Source of the DNA: JAIYDJ01 sp031400505
GTDB taxonomy: Bacteria > Pseudomonadota > Alphaproteobacteria > Rhodobacterales > Rhodobacteraceae
Direction of reading: 5' to 3'
Length of the DNA stretch: 64,000 nucleotides
Assembly: GCA_031400505.1 (NCBI GenBank)
Contig: JANNPZ010000006.1
Coordinates: 62,001-126,000, forward strand
Made by a program: the position numbers and the translations under genes. Shown here piece after piece: positions 62,906-64,000 of this stretch. The first letter of the stretch is position 1. Each line of letters begins with the position of its first letter. The notes under the pieces are model-generated. The model saw only the letters and a program-made list of their open reading frames with translations. It was not told the origin of the DNA and did not search any database.

Positions 62906-64000
62906 ATGTCCGAGATGTCAGACGTGCGGTTTCTGGAGCATCTTCGTGAGGAATTGGCGGGCATCGAAACCGAAGGGCTGATGAAGCGTGAGCGGTTTAT
63001 TGAAGGGGCGCAAGGCGGGTACGTCAGGATCGGCGGGCGTCGGATGATCAATCTTTGTGCCAACAATTATCTTGGTCTTGCCGATGATGCCCGATTGATT
63101 GCAGCGGCGCAGGCGGCGATGGCGGGGCACGGCTATGGCATGGCATCGGTTCGCTTCATTTGCGGCACGCAAGACCTGCACCGGACGCTGGAGCGGCGGC
63201 TGGCCGGATTTCTGGGCATGCAAGATGCGATCTTGTTCGGGTCGTGTTTCGATGCGAACGCTGGATTGTTCGAGCCGCTTCTGGGCCCGCCGGATGCGAT
63301 AATTTCCGACAGTCTGAACCATGCGTCAATCATCGACGGGGTGCGGCTTTGCAAGGCGCAGCGGTTTCGGTTTGCCAATGGGGATCTGGATGATCTTGAG
63401 GTGCAGCTAAGGGCGGCGCGCGCGGGTGGCGCGCGGTTCGTGCTGATTGCGACGGACGGTGTTTTTTCCATGGACGGCTACTTTGCCGATGTGGCGGGGC
63501 TTCGGGCGGTTGCGGACCGCTACGGAGCAATGGTCATTGTGGATGACTGCCATGCGACGGGATTTGTCGGGCCCAAAGGGGCTGGAACGCCGGCCCGGGC
63601 AGGAGTGTCGGTTGATATTTTGACCGGAACCCTGGGCAAGGCGCTAGGGGGGGCTTTGGGCGGCTATGTGGCGGCGGCGCAGCCGGTGGTCGATCTTTTG
63701 CGGCAGCGGGCGCGGCCGTATCTGTTTTCAAATGCACTGCCGCCTGCCGTGGTGGGGGCCGCGTTGGCCGCGCTGGACATCATTGAGGACGCTGACGATT
63801 TGCGGGTGCGGCTGTTTGCCAATGCCGATTATTGGCGGGCCGGGCTCGAGCGGTTGGGGTTTCGTCTTTTGCCGGGGAAGCATCCGATCATTCCGGTGAT
63901 GCTGGGCGAGGCGAAAGTAGCGCAGGCGTTCGCAGCGTCTCTGGATCGGCGCGGGGTGATGGTGTCGGCGTTTTTCTTTCCGGTGGTGCCGCGCGGGGCG
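62906..64000 (+). CDS. kbl: 2-amino-3-ketobutyrate CoA ligase (glycine C-acetyltransferase), 5' part
   Basis: 365 codons are open to the window end, of a family of about 395. This is a PLP enzyme of the alpha-oxoamine synthase family. Marks are INLCANNYLGLADD near residue 50, GMASVRFICGTQDLHR near 79, VIVDDCHATGFVGPKGAG near 210 and the PLP-lysine segment TLGKALGGALGG near 241. KBL cleaves 2-amino-3-ketobutyrate from threonine to glycine and acetyl-CoA; tdh would be expected next, outside the window. Start ATG 62906 or 62915 follow a TTGGAG; ATG 62891 is also in frame. Confidence 0.9.
   Translation, partial: MSEMSDVRFLEHLREELAGIETEGLMKRERFIEGAQGGYVRIGGRRMINLCANNYLGLADDARLIAAAQAAMAGHGYGMASVRFICGTQDLHRTLERRLAGFLGMQDAILFGSCFDANAGLFEPLLGPPDAIISDSLNHASIIDGVRLCKAQRFRFANGDLDDLEVQLRAARAGGARFVLIATDGVFSMDGYFADVAGLRAVADRYGAMVIVDDCHATGFVGPKGAGTPARAGVSVDILTGTLGKALGGALGGYVAAAQPVVDLLRQRARPYLFSNALPPAVVGAALAALDIIEDADDLRVRLFANADYWRAGLERLGFRLLPGKHPIIPVMLGEAKVAQAFAASLDRRGVMVSAFFFPVVPRGA

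Overview
The window looks like an ordinary chromosomal segment of an alphaproteobacterium of the Rhodobacteraceae. It is GC-rich and gene-dense, with many 1-4 nt start/stop overlaps. The gene blocks are typical of that family: gltX/comEC/lexA/moeA/moaC/trpCDG, fabI beside pdxH, ccmF-ccmH, a VPLPA-type sorting-signal protein, and the alphaproteobacterial SOS box GTTC-N7-GTTC in front of lexA. This assignment rests on recognising protein families and gene order, not on any search.

Layout. 0-5.3 kb: the 3' end of hisI, then a leftward gyrA-orf-trmFO-gluQ run. 5.4-7.4 kb: a leftward arginase-ornithine cyclodeaminase pair (arginine to ornithine to proline). 7.5-10.8 kb: rightward ccmF-ccmH (cytochrome c maturation) and an enoyl-CoA hydratase-family gene. 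11.0-14.5 kb: a rightward three-gene unit of unknown function, made of an alpha/beta hydrolase, a P-loop NTPase, and an ABC-exporter-like protein whose nucleotide-binding domain has lost its motifs. 14.9-18.6 kb: zwf-pgl-pgi behind a LacI-type palindrome. 18.7-22.8 kb: a J-domain protein, BolA, an ArsR regulator with a frameshifted AHSA1 partner, photolyase/DUF2256 and a GNAT. 22.9-27.1 kb: pepN and gatB. 27.1-27.9 kb: a gene-poor stretch.

27.9-35.0 kb: a sorting-signal surface protein, a DUF4177 protein, a HisC-like aminotransferase, valS and a pair of membrane proteins (one ABA4-like) divergent from a TetR regulator. 35.7-39.6 kb: a polyamine region with an Lrp/AsnC regulator, ornithine decarboxylase with a structured leader and a strong terminator, a DUF2235 hydrolase, and an N-carbamoylputrescine amidase gene broken by a stop codon. 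39.6-43.2 kb: alternative oxidase, gltA and gltX. 43.3-53.8 kb: comEC, lexA, moeA-moaC-trpC-trpD-trpG, a polysaccharide-deacetylase-like protein and trpE. 53.8-59.1 kb: ppiD, an aminotransferase, gpt, a LysE-type exporter and fabI. 59.2-64.0 kb: pdxH, a double cold-shock protein, a DUF192 protein, tRNA-Pro(TGG), selO and the 5' part of kbl.

Themes. Arginine and polyamine metabolism appears twice (arginase/cyclodeaminase and the decarboxylase region). The upper Entner-Doudoroff entry genes sit behind a LacI-family site. Tryptophan biosynthesis is split into trpGDC and trpE around one unrelated gene. At least six copies of a GC-rich intergenic element with a GGATATTT core lie near gene ends. 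Two genes carry inactivating lesions: a 10-bp tandem duplication and an in-frame TAG. The best candidate for something undescribed is the 11.0-14.5 kb hydrolase/NTPase/degenerate-exporter unit.
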